Assembly (NCBI RefSeq): GCF_001612745.1
Contig: NZ_BDBA01000004.1
Coordinates: 1-64,000 of the forward strand
DNA from: Nocardia amamiensis NBRC 102102
GTDB taxonomy: Bacteria > Actinomycetota > Actinomycetes > Mycobacteriales > Mycobacteriaceae
DNA: 64,000 nt
Direction of reading: 5' to 3'
Below are positions 48,137 to 56,572 of the stretch, in pieces. The translations under genes and the position numbers were made by a program. The notes below the pieces were generated by a model that worked only from the letters and a program-made list of their open reading frames with translations, searched no databases and was not told the DNA's origin. Every line of letters starts with the position of its first letter. Position 1 is the first letter of the stretch.

Positions 48137-48366
48137 GGGCACGACATCCCGGAAACGGCTGCGGCGCTCACTACTTTTGCGTCGCCAGTAGTCCGCCGTG
48201 ACCAATGCCAGCACGATCGCCACAACGCCGCATTGCGGGCGCTCGCCACGACGATCGCGGTCACGGCGTCGGCGCAGGAGACCGTGACCGTGATCGGCAG
48301 TGCCGGAGGACACGCCGACCGGCGAAGCGTGGGAACCGAACTCGAGAGCAGAATGCGCGGTCGGCT

Positions 48367-49851
48367 TCAGCGGAAGTTTCCGAAGCGGTGTATTTCCGCT
48401 CCGTCGGTCGTCCGGACTATGCGGCGAAGCGGTGCGGTGTCGGTTGCGGAACCCGGGAGCCCTGCGAGCCGGCGGGCTCCGAGGATTTCCTCGATCGCCT
48501 CTGGTGTGAGCAAGCCGAGTTCGATCGCGATCTCCGCGACGGATTGCCCGGTTTGCAGTGCTTGTTTGGCGATTCGGGCGCTGGCCGCGTACCCGATGTG
48601 GGGGGTCAGCGCCGTAACGATGCCGACGGAGCGCCGGACGCCCTGCTCGAGGTGGTCACGATTGGGGGTGATGCCCGCGACGCACTTGGTCGCCAAGGTG
48701 TCGACCGCGGCGGTTAGATGCGTGGTCGTGCGCAGCATGCCGTAGGCGATGATCGGTCCGAACGCGTTGAGCTGGAGCTGCCCGGCCTCGGCGGCCATGG
48801 TCACGGTCAGGTCGGTGCCGATGGCCTCGAAGGCGACCTGGTTGACGATCTCCGGAACGACCGGATTGACCTTCCCCGGCATGATCGATGACCCGGCCTG
48901 GACCGGCGGCAGATTGATCTCACCGAATCCCGTAGTGGGACCCGACGACATCAACCGCAGGTCGTTGCACGTCTTGGACAGTTTGACCGCGACCCGCTTG
49001 AGGATGCCGGAGACCTGAACGAAAGCGCCGCAATCCTGGGTGGCCTCGATCAGGTTGGCCGCGGGCGTGACCAGTTCGCCGGTGAGCTCGGCGAGGTGGG
49101 CGCAGGCCAGCGCGGGATAACTCGGATGGCCGTTGATTCCGGTGCCGATCGCGGTGCCGCCGAGGTTGCTCTCGCACAGCAGGGCGATGCCCTCCTCGAG
49201 CCGTTCGCAGTCCTCGCGCACCATGACCGCGAAGGTGCCGAATTCCTGTCCGAGCGTCATGGGTACGGCGTCTTGCAGCTGGGTGCGGCCCATTTTGATG
49301 ACGTCGGCGAATTCGTCGGCTTTGACGCCGAACGCGTCCGCGAGCCGCCGCAACGCCGCGACGAGGTCCCGGATGTGTCGTACGACGGCGAGCCGGACGG
49401 CCGTCGGGTACACGTCGTTGGTGGATTGGCCGAGGTTGACGTGGTCGAGCGGGTCCAGTTCGGTGTAGGTCCCGCGGTCGTGGCCGAGCAACTCCAGCGC
49501 CCGGTTGGCGATGACCTCGTTGGCGTTCATGTTCGTCGAGGTTCCCGCGCCGCCCTGGATCGGGTCGATCGGAAACTGGTCTTGCAGCACGCCGGCCCTG
49601 ATCTCGGCGCAGGCCGATTCGATCGCGTCGGCCCGGCGAGCGTCGAGGATGCCCAGTTCGCGATTGGCGCGGCAGGCGGCCTGCTTGACCGTGGCGAGCG
49701 CGGCGACGAGCGCGGGATATCGCCCGATGCTGTCGCCGGTGATGGCGAAATTGTCCAGCGCGCGTGCGGTGTGGATGCCCCAGTAGGCGTCGCCGGGCAC
49801 GGTGCGGGTGCCGAGCGAGTCGCGTTCGGTTCGGGTGCTGTCGGTCATCAT
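48367..49851 (-). CDS. aspA: Aspartate ammonia-lyase (aspartase)
   Basis: Deaminates L-aspartate to fumarate and ammonia; 494 aa. The aspartase/fumarase signature GSSIMPGKVNP, the substrate loops GAGTSTNMNANEVI and GRTQLQDAVPMTLGQEF, and the C-terminal GKC-like region are all present, and no fumarase C-specific features were seen. It is the last gene of a coupled asparagine catabolism unit; its start overlaps the asparaginase stop (ATGATGA). Fumarate enters the TCA cycle. A second ATG directly after the first is an equally good start. Confidence 0.93.
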   Translation of the reverse strand: MMTDSTRTERDSLGTRTVPGDAYWGIHTARALDNFAITGDSIGRYPALVAALATVKQAACRANRELGILDARRADAIESACAEIRAGVLQDQFPIDPIQGGAGTSTNMNANEVIANRALELLGHDRGTYTELDPLDHVNLGQSTNDVYPTAVRLAVVRHIRDLVAALRRLADAFGVKADEFADVIKMGRTQLQDAVPMTLGQEFGTFAVMVREDCERLEEGIALLCESNLGGTAIGTGINGHPSYPALACAHLAELTGELVTPAANLIEATQDCGAFVQVSGILKRVAVKLSKTCNDLRLMSSGPTTGFGEINLPPVQAGSSIMPGKVNPVVPEIVNQVAFEAIGTDLTVTMAAEAGQLQLNAFGPIIAYGMLRTTTHLTAAVDTLATKCVAGITPNRDHLEQGVRRSVGIVTALTPHIGYAASARIAKQALQTGQSVAEIAIELGLLTPEAIEEILGARRLAGLPGSATDTAPLRRIVRTTDGAEIHRFGNFR

Positions 49852-50918
49852 CGGCTCCGGGCGGTCAGGGCGTCTTCGCGGACAGGTACCAGGGGCGGCG
49901 CGGCAGGATTCGACAGCTCGCCGAGCATGTTGGTCGTCATCCAGTCCCGCAGTTGCCCACCGGAGAACCCGAGGTCGACGAGGTAGGCCAGTTTGGCGAG
50001 CGCCGCCTCCCTGGTCATGTCGCCTCCGCTGATCACCCCCGCGTCCAGAAGTGCGCGTCCGGGGAGGTAGCGCTCGAGATCGACCGAACCGCTGTCACAT
50101 TGGGTGATCACGACGACCGGGGTTCCGCGCCGCGTCGCCATCCGGATCGTCTCCATTACGTCGGCTCCGTGCGGCATCGTGCCCGAGCCGTAGCATTCGA
50201 GGACTATTCCGCCGGGATACTGCCGAATCGCGGCGCTGAGCAGGTCGGCGTGCAGACCGGGAAAGACGGTGAGCAGCCCCACCGGAAGGCGGGTTGCCGT
50301 GCTGTGTCGTCGCGGTAGCAGTGGCGGAGGGGACGGGGGCGGCGTGAACTCCCGAACGGTGCCGAAGCCGTCGTATTCATCGCAGGCGCGTTTGCTTGCC
50401 CGCACGGCGGGATGCAAAGCGGAGCCGAACGCGATGTAGATTCCCGGCCCGGGTTGGGTGGCAATCGAATCCAATGCGAGATGCAGGTTGCGTTCGGCAT
50501 CGCTGCCGGGATGTCCGAGAGGTATCTGGGCACCGGTCAGCACCACCGGGACAGCGAGATCACGCACTTCGAAGGCTATGCGGGCGCCGACATAGGCCAT
50601 GGTGTCGGTTCCGTGAATCACGATGACACCATCCGGGCGCTCGGATTCGATGCGGTATCGCACCCACTCCGCTATCCGGAAGGCAGTGCCCGAGTCGGCG
50701 GCGGCGCTGTCGATGACGCGGTCGAATTCGGCGTAGCGCAACTCGACCGACCGGCCGGTCACCGTCTCGTATCGCGCGATGAGGTCGGCGATTTCGGCAC
50801 CGATTCCCGAACGTGGACCCATACCGGCCCCGTGGTCGGCCATTCCGAAAGTGCCGCCGGTGTAGAGGACGTGGATTCGCAATCCCATGCGGAGGTATGC
50901 CGTTCCGCGAGTGCTCAT
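49848..50918 (-). CDS. L-asparaginase
   Basis: Hydrolyses L-asparagine to aspartate and ammonia; 356 aa. Both active-site blocks are present: LYTGGTFGM with the nucleophilic threonine (about residue 20-23) and IHGTDTMAY (about 117-125). There is no signal peptide, so it is cytoplasmic and should work on asparagine imported by the adjacent permease. The C-terminal ~30 residues (LGELSNPAAPPLVPVRED) extend past the usual domain. ATGA overlaps at both ends join permease, asparaginase and aspartase. Confidence 0.9.
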   Translation of the reverse strand: MSTRGTAYLRMGLRIHVLYTGGTFGMADHGAGMGPRSGIGAEIADLIARYETVTGRSVELRYAEFDRVIDSAAADSGTAFRIAEWVRYRIESERPDGVIVIHGTDTMAYVGARIAFEVRDLAVPVVLTGAQIPLGHPGSDAERNLHLALDSIATQPGPGIYIAFGSALHPAVRASKRACDEYDGFGTVREFTPPPSPPPLLPRRHSTATRLPVGLLTVFPGLHADLLSAAIRQYPGGIVLECYGSGTMPHGADVMETIRMATRRGTPVVVITQCDSGSVDLERYLPGRALLDAGVISGGDMTREAALAKLAYLVDLGFSGGQLRDWMTTNMLGELSNPAAPPLVPVREDALTARSR

Positions 50919-52399
50919 GCGCCCTGCGCTCCCTCGGTGGTCGCGTCCGGCCGATCCACCGGAGCGAGCACGTCCTGATCGAGACGGCCCCTGATCCGGA
51001 ACCATCCCGCGACCATGGCCGCGACGACAACGGTGAACACCGCGAGCGTGATCCGCCCGATCTCGTCGTCGAAGAACATCAGCGCGACGACACCGGCCAG
51101 GAAGACGAGGGTCAGGATGTTCAACACCGGAGCGAAAGGGAGCCGGAAGGCCGGTCGGCGGTACTCGCCCCGCTGGGACTTCTGCACGAAGATCCAGTGA
51201 CAGATCATGATAGAAGCCCAGGTTCCGACGATGCCGAGCCCGGCAAGGTTCAGCACGATCTCGAATGCCTTCTGGGGCACAAGGAGATTCAGCACCACAC
51301 CGGCGATGCCCACCGAACTGGTGATCAGGATTCCGCCGTATGGAACGCCATTGCGATTCATCCGTGCGGCGAAGCGTGGCGCCGTCCCGGCCACGGCCAT
51401 CGATCGCAGGGTGCGACCGGTCGCGTACAGGCCCGCGTTCAGGCTGGACATCGCGGCGGTGAGCACGACCAGGTTCATGACATCGCCCGCGTGCGGGATC
51501 CCGATGGAGCTCATCACGGTGACGAACGGGCTCTCGCTGGGGGAGTACGCCGTCCACGGCAGCAACAGCGTGAACAGGACCACCGAGCCTGCGTAGAACA
51601 GGATGATCCGCCACATGATCGAGTTGACGGCCTTCGGAACCACCGCGCCGGGGTTGTCGGATTCGCCCGCGGCCACACCGATCATCTCCGTCCCACCGAA
51701 CGCGAACACCACGCCGAGCGCGATGGTGAGCATCGGAGCGAGACCGTGCGGGAAGAAACCACCGTTGTCGGCGATGGTGGAGAAGCCGGGGACGTTGCCG
51801 TCGACCGGTGTGCCGGTGACGAGGAACACCACGGCCAGCAGCATGAATGCGACGATCGTGCCGACTTTGATCAGCGCGAACCAGAACTCGAACTCGCCGA
51901 ACAGGCGCACCGATACGACATTGAGCCCGACGACGACCGCCAGCGCGATCAGCGCGAGGACCCACTGCGGTATCGGTACGAACGGCGACCAGAAGTGCGC
52001 GTACAGCGCCACGGCGGTGATGTCGGCGACCAGGGTGGTGGACCAGTTCAGGAAGTACAGCCAGCCGACGGAATAGGCCCCGCGCTCGCCGAGGAATTCG
52101 CGGGCGTAGGAGACGAACGCGCCGGAGGACGGCCGATACATCACCAGCTCGCCGAGCGCGCGCACGACCATGAACGTGAAGACGCCGCAGACGATGTAGA
52201 CGATGGCCAGCGACGGCCCGGCTAGCGCCATGCGGCCGCTGGCCCCGAGGAAGAGCCCGGTGCCGATGGAGCCGCCGATCGCGATCATCTGCATATGGCG
52301 CTTGCGCAGCTGTTTCTGATAGCCGACGTCGCCGATGTCGAGCTTCGCTGCTGATGGTTGCGTGGCTGGCCGGGCCGACAGTTCGTCGTGGTGCGTCAT
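50915..52399 (-). CDS. ansP: Amino acid permease, probable L-asparagine permease
   Basis: A 12-helix APC-family amino acid:proton symporter, 494 aa. The first helix AIGGSIGTGLFLGASG and helix 2-3 loop RALGELVMYRPSSGAFVSYAREFLG are typical of the AnsP/GabP subgroup. Specificity for asparagine is inferred from operon context: asparaginase and aspartase follow with overlapping starts and stops. First gene of the operon, opposite a FadR-type regulator gene and a direct-repeat operator candidate at 52485-52512. Confidence 0.88.
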   Translation of the reverse strand: MTHHDELSARPATQPSAAKLDIGDVGYQKQLRKRHMQMIAIGGSIGTGLFLGASGRMALAGPSLAIVYIVCGVFTFMVVRALGELVMYRPSSGAFVSYAREFLGERGAYSVGWLYFLNWSTTLVADITAVALYAHFWSPFVPIPQWVLALIALAVVVGLNVVSVRLFGEFEFWFALIKVGTIVAFMLLAVVFLVTGTPVDGNVPGFSTIADNGGFFPHGLAPMLTIALGVVFAFGGTEMIGVAAGESDNPGAVVPKAVNSIMWRIILFYAGSVVLFTLLLPWTAYSPSESPFVTVMSSIGIPHAGDVMNLVVLTAAMSSLNAGLYATGRTLRSMAVAGTAPRFAARMNRNGVPYGGILITSSVGIAGVVLNLLVPQKAFEIVLNLAGLGIVGTWASIMICHWIFVQKSQRGEYRRPAFRLPFAPVLNILTLVFLAGVVALMFFDDEIGRITLAVFTVVVAAMVAGWFRIRGRLDQDVLAPVDRPDATTEGAQGA

Positions 52400-52484
52400 G
52401 GAAACCTTCCTTGGGCCGAATCCAGCCTGCGCGGCAGCGCGCTCAACAGGTCGAGGTGGAGCATGGCTGCCATGCGGTCAGGCT

Positions 52485-52512
52485 GTAAGACAGGTTGACC
52501 GTAATACAGGTC
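52485..52512. promoter_or_regulatory. Direct-repeat operator candidate between ansP and the FadR-type gene
   Basis: GTAAGACAGGTT (52485-52496) and GTAATACAGGTC (52501-52512) match at 10 of 12 positions with 16-bp spacing in the divergent promoter region. Confidence 0.45.
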
Positions 52513-52563
52513 ACATTCGCTGTCAACGCCGGGGCGACACGAATACTCGCAGGACCGAGCGTT

Positions 52564-52599
52564 TTGACGCCCTATCGGCAGATCTCCATACTTGGTCAC
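52564..52599 (+). promoter_or_regulatory. Promoter of the FadR-type gene, probably leaderless
   Basis: TTGACG (52564-52569), a 17-bp spacer and CATACT (52587-52592) make a near-consensus housekeeping promoter. Transcription would start about seven bases later, at or next to the GTG at 52600. No ribosome-binding site precedes the GTG, consistent with a leaderless mRNA. Confidence 0.6.
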
Positions 52600-53277
52600 G
52601 TGACAGTCGAAGAAGGCCGGGTGCATCGCATCGGCGCCACGGAAGCGGTCTTTCGTCGGCTGAAGGACCTGATCCAAAGCGGCGAATACGCGGTGGGCGA
52701 CCGCTTGCCCGCCGAGCTCGCCTTGGCCCAGCAGTTCGGCGTCAGCCGTCCGGTGGTCCGCGAGGCGCTGCATGCCTGCGCGACTCTCGGTCTTACGGAA
52801 ACCCGTACGGGCCGAGGAACTTTCGTCGTCTCCACGAAGGAGAGCCCGCAGCTGACGTTCGCCGGTGTCGACGCCGGAGATCTGATCGAGGCTCGCCAGC
52901 TCATCGAGATCCCCACCGCGGGGTTCGCGGCGCAACGCCGCACGCCAGAGCAGCTGCGGCGGCTTTTCGAACTACTGGGCAAACTGGCGGCAGCCACCGA
53001 CGCCCGCGAGTGGGTCCGCTACGACGGCGAGTTGCACACCGCGATCGCGGCGGCCAGCGGCAACAAGATGCTGACCGCGGTGGTCGCCGATACTCGCCGC
53101 GCGCTGGACCCGCAGTCGGAATTCCTCAATCTGACCCAGGACCGCCGCGCCGACTCCGATCGGGAACACGAGGCCGTCGTCCGGGCTATCGAGGCGGGCT
53201 CGCCGGAGGCCGCGCGGCAAGCGATGGCCGAACACCTGGAGCGGGTAGCGGAGACGATAGCCCGGATCGGCGAGTAG
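52600..53277 (+). CDS. FadR/GntR-family regulator of asparagine genes
   Basis: A 225-aa GntR regulator of the FadR subgroup: winged helix ATEAVFRRLKDLIQSGEYAVGDRLPAEL with recognition FGVSRPVVREALHACATLGL, then an all-helical FCD domain with DGELHTAIAAASGNKM (metal-ligand His) and HEAVVRAIEAGSPEAARQAMAEHL. The GTG at 52600 is preferred over the earlier in-frame start because the promoter at 52564-52592 would initiate at it. By position it controls ansP-asparaginase-aspA; aspartate or asparagine would be a reasonable effector (inference). Confidence 0.9.
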   Translation: MTVEEGRVHRIGATEAVFRRLKDLIQSGEYAVGDRLPAELALAQQFGVSRPVVREALHACATLGLTETRTGRGTFVVSTKESPQLTFAGVDAGDLIEARQLIEIPTAGFAAQRRTPEQLRRLFELLGKLAAATDAREWVRYDGELHTAIAAASGNKMLTAVVADTRRALDPQSEFLNLTQDRRADSDREHEAVVRAIEAGSPEAARQAMAEHLERVAETIARIGE

Positions 53278-53329
53278 TCGCGGCGAGCGCAGAGCCGCAC
53301 AATCGGCTGGTGCCGTTCCTGAAATGGAC

Positions 53330-53361
53330 TTCAGGCGACTTCAGGCTGCCTTCAGCCATAC
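53330..53361 (+). promoter_or_regulatory. TTCAG direct repeats in the promoter of the secreted protein gene
   Basis: TTCAG occurs at 53330, 53340 and 53351 (10- and 11-bp spacing, first two as GACTTCAGGC), followed by CATACC at 53356-53361 as a possible -10. Helically phased repeats overlapping the -35 are typical of OmpR-type activator sites. Confidence 0.45.
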
Positions 53362-53415
53362 CCTGCGACCGTGATGACCGACTTCGAGACGACAACTCCC
53401 GCAGGAGGTTTCACC

Positions 53416-54135
53416 ATGGATGCCAATTTCGGTCGCGCGCTGGCGGTCGCGGCGATATCGACGCTGGCGATCACCGGCATCACCGCAGGAACCGCAGGCG
53501 CTACTCCTCAGCCCCTCGACAGCGGAATCGTCAATTACACCGCCACCACTTCCGAAGAGAGCATGGTCGTCGACATCGACGCGGGTTCGATGGAGGTGGA
53601 AAACGGAGTGTTCGAAGTCAAAGCAGCCAACGGCGCCGTACTCGCGGGTACTCCGCTGGAGTTTCGGGTCGACGATTTCGTCTTCCCCATCGCCGCCGAC
53701 ATTCAGGGCCGAACCGCCACGCTGACACCGCAATTCGACCTCGAGCACGCGGTATACCAGCCGGTTGCGCTGCCTTTCGAAGACCAGGCGCTGTGGCGAA
53801 CGCCGTACGAACGCGAAGTCGCCGCCTTCACGCGATTGAAGGATACCATCGCGACCGGGGCCGCGATCGGCACCACTGTCGGCGGTATCGGCGGCGGCAT
53901 CGTCGGCTGTGTACTCGGCGGCATCGCCGGCGCCACCATCGCCGCCGCGACCATCGTCGGCATGTTCGGGCCGTTCATCCCCGCCGCCGCCGTGGGCTGC
54001 CTGGGCGGAATCCTCGCCGTCGGCGCACTCGGCACGCTCGCCGGCCAACTCTTCGTCACGGCCCCGGTCGCCATCGCCGCCCTGGCCCAGTACTTCACCA
54101 CGATCAATCAGCCGTTCACTCCGGCGCCCAGGTAG
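53416..54135 (+). CDS. Secreted/surface protein with glycine-zipper membrane segments
   Basis: A 239-aa protein with a signal peptide (residues 1-29, ending AGAT), a beta-rich domain of about 90 residues (NYTATTSEESMVVDIDAG to GRTATLTPQFD), and a hydrophobic C-terminal third with glycine zippers (TVGGIGGGIVGCVLGGIAG and AAAVGCLGGILAVGALGTLAG). AGGAGG seven bases before ATG 53416 sets the start. The architecture is recurrent in Nocardia-type actinobacteria (possibly DUF8020; name uncertain). May insert into membranes or assemble on the surface. Phased repeats upstream suggest response-regulator control. Confidence 0.75.
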   Translation: MDANFGRALAVAAISTLAITGITAGTAGATPQPLDSGIVNYTATTSEESMVVDIDAGSMEVENGVFEVKAANGAVLAGTPLEFRVDDFVFPIAADIQGRTATLTPQFDLEHAVYQPVALPFEDQALWRTPYEREVAAFTRLKDTIATGAAIGTTVGGIGGGIVGCVLGGIAGATIAAATIVGMFGPFIPAAAVGCLGGILAVGALGTLAGQLFVTAPVAIAALAQYFTTINQPFTPAPR

Positions 54136-54181
54136 GCGGTTCGTCGTCGCGAGCTCGTTCCGAAACGCGCTCAACCCTCAT

Positions 54182-54214
54182 GAAGCGCCAGGACATACCA
54201 GGTCCTGGCGCTTC
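54182..54214 (+). terminator. Terminator hairpin after the secreted protein gene
   Basis: A perfect 13-bp stem (54182-54194 with 54202-54214) and a 7-base loop, 46 bp after the stop codon; followed by TTGG. Confidence 0.75.
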
Positions 54215-54323
54215 GTTGGCGAGATTTCGACGCCGATCTGCGGCATCTGCTGAAGCTGGGGCGGATCTGGCCGCCGGCTCGCGCGGCGGTCGCCAGCGCC
54301 ACTCGCGTGACGCGAGCGGTGGC

Positions 54324-54914
54324 CTAGCGGTCGGCCGTGGTGCCGATGCTGCCCACGATCAGGTCGGTCAGTGCGGTGATCGCGTCGGTGGTGGTTGCCC
54401 GCCCCAAGTTCAGCTCCGCGGCGATCGCCTCCGCCGCACCCAGTACGCCGACACAGCGCAGTCGAAGCGCCTCGGCGGTGAGGCCGGAGTGCGGCAGTAG
54501 GGCGGCGGCCATCAATTCCGTGTAGCTGTCGAGCATCTCGTGCTGGATCACCTCCATGTCCGGATTGCCTTTCAGCGCAGCGGAAACGGCGTTGAACTCC
54601 GGCATGTCGGTGGCGCAGGCGAAGTACGCGGTGCTCATGACGCGGGCGATCTCGTCCGGGGTGGGTGCGGCGCCCTGCAGTGCCTGCGTGGTCGCGGCGC
54701 GATGCCGTTGGTCGAGACGCCGGTAGAGCGCGAGAAGTAGGCCGGGGCGGGTGCCGAAGTGGTCGTACACGATGGGCCTGCTCACCCTGGCGGCCTCCGC
54801 GAGGGTGGGCAGGGTCAGTCCGTCGGCGCCCTCGCTGCGGACGATCGCGATTGCGGTGTCGAGCAATTGCTCCCGCCTGGCCCGCTTGGACAGGCGGGTC
54901 GGTGTGGTGGTCAT
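54324..54914 (-). CDS. TetR-family regulator
   Basis: A 196-aa TetR regulator: REQLLDTAIAIVRSEGADGLTL, recognition VSRPIVYDHFGTRPGLLLAL, and a helical C-terminal domain (MSTAYFACATDMPEF, LRLRCVGVLGAAEAIA). Divergent from a saccharopine-dehydrogenase-like gene; an inverted repeat with 8-bp perfect arms is centred between them, so the pair forms a simple regulatory unit. Start ATG at 54914 with AGGGAGG upstream. Confidence 0.9.
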   Translation of the reverse strand: MTTTPTRLSKRARREQLLDTAIAIVRSEGADGLTLPTLAEAARVSRPIVYDHFGTRPGLLLALYRRLDQRHRAATTQALQGAAPTPDEIARVMSTAYFACATDMPEFNAVSAALKGNPDMEVIQHEMLDSYTELMAAALLPHSGLTAEALRLRCVGVLGAAEAIAAELNLGRATTTDAITALTDLIVGSIGTTADR

Positions 54915-54942
54915 GGTCCTCCCTTGCGCTGCCGCCCCAGTT

Positions 54943-54975
54943 TAGCTACAAAGAGTAAGTTACAAAATGTAGCTA
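54943..54975. promoter_or_regulatory. TetR operator upstream of the saccharopine-dehydrogenase-like gene
   Basis: TAGCTACA (54943-54950) and TGTAGCTA (54968-54975) are perfect complements 17 bp apart; the AT-rich centre contains GTAAGTTAC. It lies in the only AT-rich part of the divergent region. Confidence 0.6.
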
Positions 54976-54998
54976 TCTGCGGCGTGAGAGGAAGTTCA

Positions 54999-56000
54999 AT
55001 GGAGCAGTCGAAATCGGTTCTGATCATGGGTGGTTCGGGTCAGGCAGGCGCGGGCGCCGCCACCCTGCTGCGGCGGTGGTATCCGGCGCTGCCGCTGACC
55101 ATCGCGGGTCGCGATCTCGATCGCGCGCAGCGTGTCGCCGACGAACTCGGCGCCGCGGAGGCCGTCACCATCGACCTGAAGCGCAGCGATCTAGGTCTCC
55201 CGCCCCGCGACGAGTACTCAGCGGTCGTCGCGGCACTGTGGGACGACCGCAGGCACGGCCTGCGCTTCGCGCAGCAGCGCGGATTGCCCTACCTCAGCAT
55301 GTCCAGCGGTCTGGTCGATATCGCGCCGGAGGTCGTCGCGGGCGCCCAACGGGCAAATGCCGCGCCCATTCTGGTGGCCAGTCACTATCTCGCCGGCCTC
55401 GTCGTCCTGGCCACGCTGGACTCGGCCCGGGAATTCGACCGGATCGACACCATTCGAATCGGCGCCCTGCTGGACGAATCGGACACCGGCGGGCCTGCTG
55501 GGATAGCGGATCTGCAACGCTGGTCGGCCGTCACCTCGGCGGGATTGGTGCGCCGTGACGGCGTCTTCACCTGGGTCACCGGCCCGGACGCCCAGGGTGA
55601 TGTGTCCGGTCTCGACGGTGTCGTCCTGCCCGGCCAGAGCATCGCCATCCTCGATGTGCCGAGCCTGGCCCTCGCGACGGGCGCACAGAACGTCCGCTTC
55701 GATTTCGCGGTCGGTGAATCCCCGGGCAGGCGACGCGGCGAACCCGCTTCCATGGAGGTCCGGATCGACTTGGACGGAGTAGGTCCGGCGGGTGCACCGC
55801 TGCGCACGAGCCGCTACCTCATCCACCCGGCGGGGCAGCGTCCGTTGACCGCGCTGGGTGTTGCCCTCGGGGTCGAGCGTTTGCTCGGCCTGCGCGGCGA
55901 AGCCGTGCCGCCGGGTATCCACACTCCCGAGGCCTTGCTCGACCCCGCCTACGCGGTCGAGCGGATGGTAGAGATCGGCACCATCCTCCAAGTGGTTTGA
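54999..56000 (+). CDS. Saccharopine-dehydrogenase-like NAD(P)-binding protein
   Basis: A 333-aa protein. The dinucleotide fold opens with VLIMGGSGQAGAGAATLLRR, then LTIAGRDLDRAQRVADEL and VTIDLKR, the pattern of saccharopine-dehydrogenase-like and related trans-acting enoyl reductase families. The C-terminal half has strands typical of that group but no fixed catalytic residues were identified. GAGAGGAAG precedes the ATG. Controlled by the divergent TetR. Substrate unknown; it could act in lipid or amino-acid metabolism. Confidence 0.8.
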   Translation: MEQSKSVLIMGGSGQAGAGAATLLRRWYPALPLTIAGRDLDRAQRVADELGAAEAVTIDLKRSDLGLPPRDEYSAVVAALWDDRRHGLRFAQQRGLPYLSMSSGLVDIAPEVVAGAQRANAAPILVASHYLAGLVVLATLDSAREFDRIDTIRIGALLDESDTGGPAGIADLQRWSAVTSAGLVRRDGVFTWVTGPDAQGDVSGLDGVVLPGQSIAILDVPSLALATGAQNVRFDFAVGESPGRRRGEPASMEVRIDLDGVGPAGAPLRTSRYLIHPAGQRPLTALGVALGVERLLGLRGEAVPPGIHTPEALLDPAYAVERMVEIGTILQVV

Positions 56001-56216
56001 GCAACCACGCCAGGTGAATGGGGCGCGAGCAGCGGTAGCGCGCCGGATGTGCCCGAATCGAGTCACCAACCGACGCGGGGTTGAGGGCTTCATCGCGTAG
56101 CGCAGCGCCCTTCCTGGGCTGTCCACTGTATGTGCAGCTCAACGACTCTCGGGAGGGTTGGTGACGCCGTAGCCTTCCGTTCGGAGTGCCTATGAACTGT
56201 CCAGCGTTTTCTGGAT

Positions 56217-56239
56217 ACAGATTTCGATGTACTATCTGT
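56217..56239. promoter_or_regulatory. ArsR/CmtR operator overlapping a leaderless-type promoter
   Basis: ACAGAT (56217-56222) and ATCTGT (56234-56239) form a perfect inverted repeat. The right arm overlaps a TACTAT -10 (56230-56235) whose start site would fall at or beside the GTG at 56243. Confidence 0.6.
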
Positions 56240-56242
56240 GAT

Positions 56243-56572
56243 GTGGAGACGTTGTTGCACAGTGACGCACTGGCCCGATTCGGGCACGCGCTGTCGGACC
56301 CGACCCGTACCCAGATCCTGTTGAACCTGCGCCGGGCGCCGGGATATCCCTCGGATCTGGCCGACCGGATCGGCGTGTCGCGCCAGATTCTGTCCAACCA
56401 CCTGGCGTGCCTGCGCGGATGCGGGTTGGTCGTCGCGGTGCCCGAAGGGCGCCGTAGTCGCTACGAGCTGGCCGACGCGCGGATCGGGCGCGCGCTGGAG
56501 GATCTGCTCGGGCTCGTGCTGGCCGTGGATCCGGCGTGCTGCCCGGACGCCGAGACGCAGGAGTGCTGCTGA
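56243..56572 (+). CDS. ArsR-family metal sensor (CmtR-like)
   Basis: A 109-aa ArsR/SmtB repressor very close in layout to mycobacterial CmtR (Cd/Pb sensor): ALSDPTRTQILLNLRRAPGYPSDL, recognition VSRQILSNHLACLRGCGLV and YELADARIGRALEDLLGLVLAVD. The two cysteines of ACLRGC in the recognition helix are the CmtR metal ligands, and the C-terminal CC plus final CC supply further thiolates. The GTG at 56243 is chosen because the promoter and operator end there. TGATG overlap with the CDF transporter gene. Confidence 0.88.
   Translation: METLLHSDALARFGHALSDPTRTQILLNLRRAPGYPSDLADRIGVSRQILSNHLACLRGCGLVVAVPEGRRSRYELADARIGRALEDLLGLVLAVDPACCPDAETQECC

Noticed and set aside
48137..48366. Minus-strand hydrophobic stretch between ilvD and aspA
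   Set aside because: A helix-like segment (GVVAIVLALVTADYWRR) is visible, but no start, ribosome-binding site or conserved context supports a gene.
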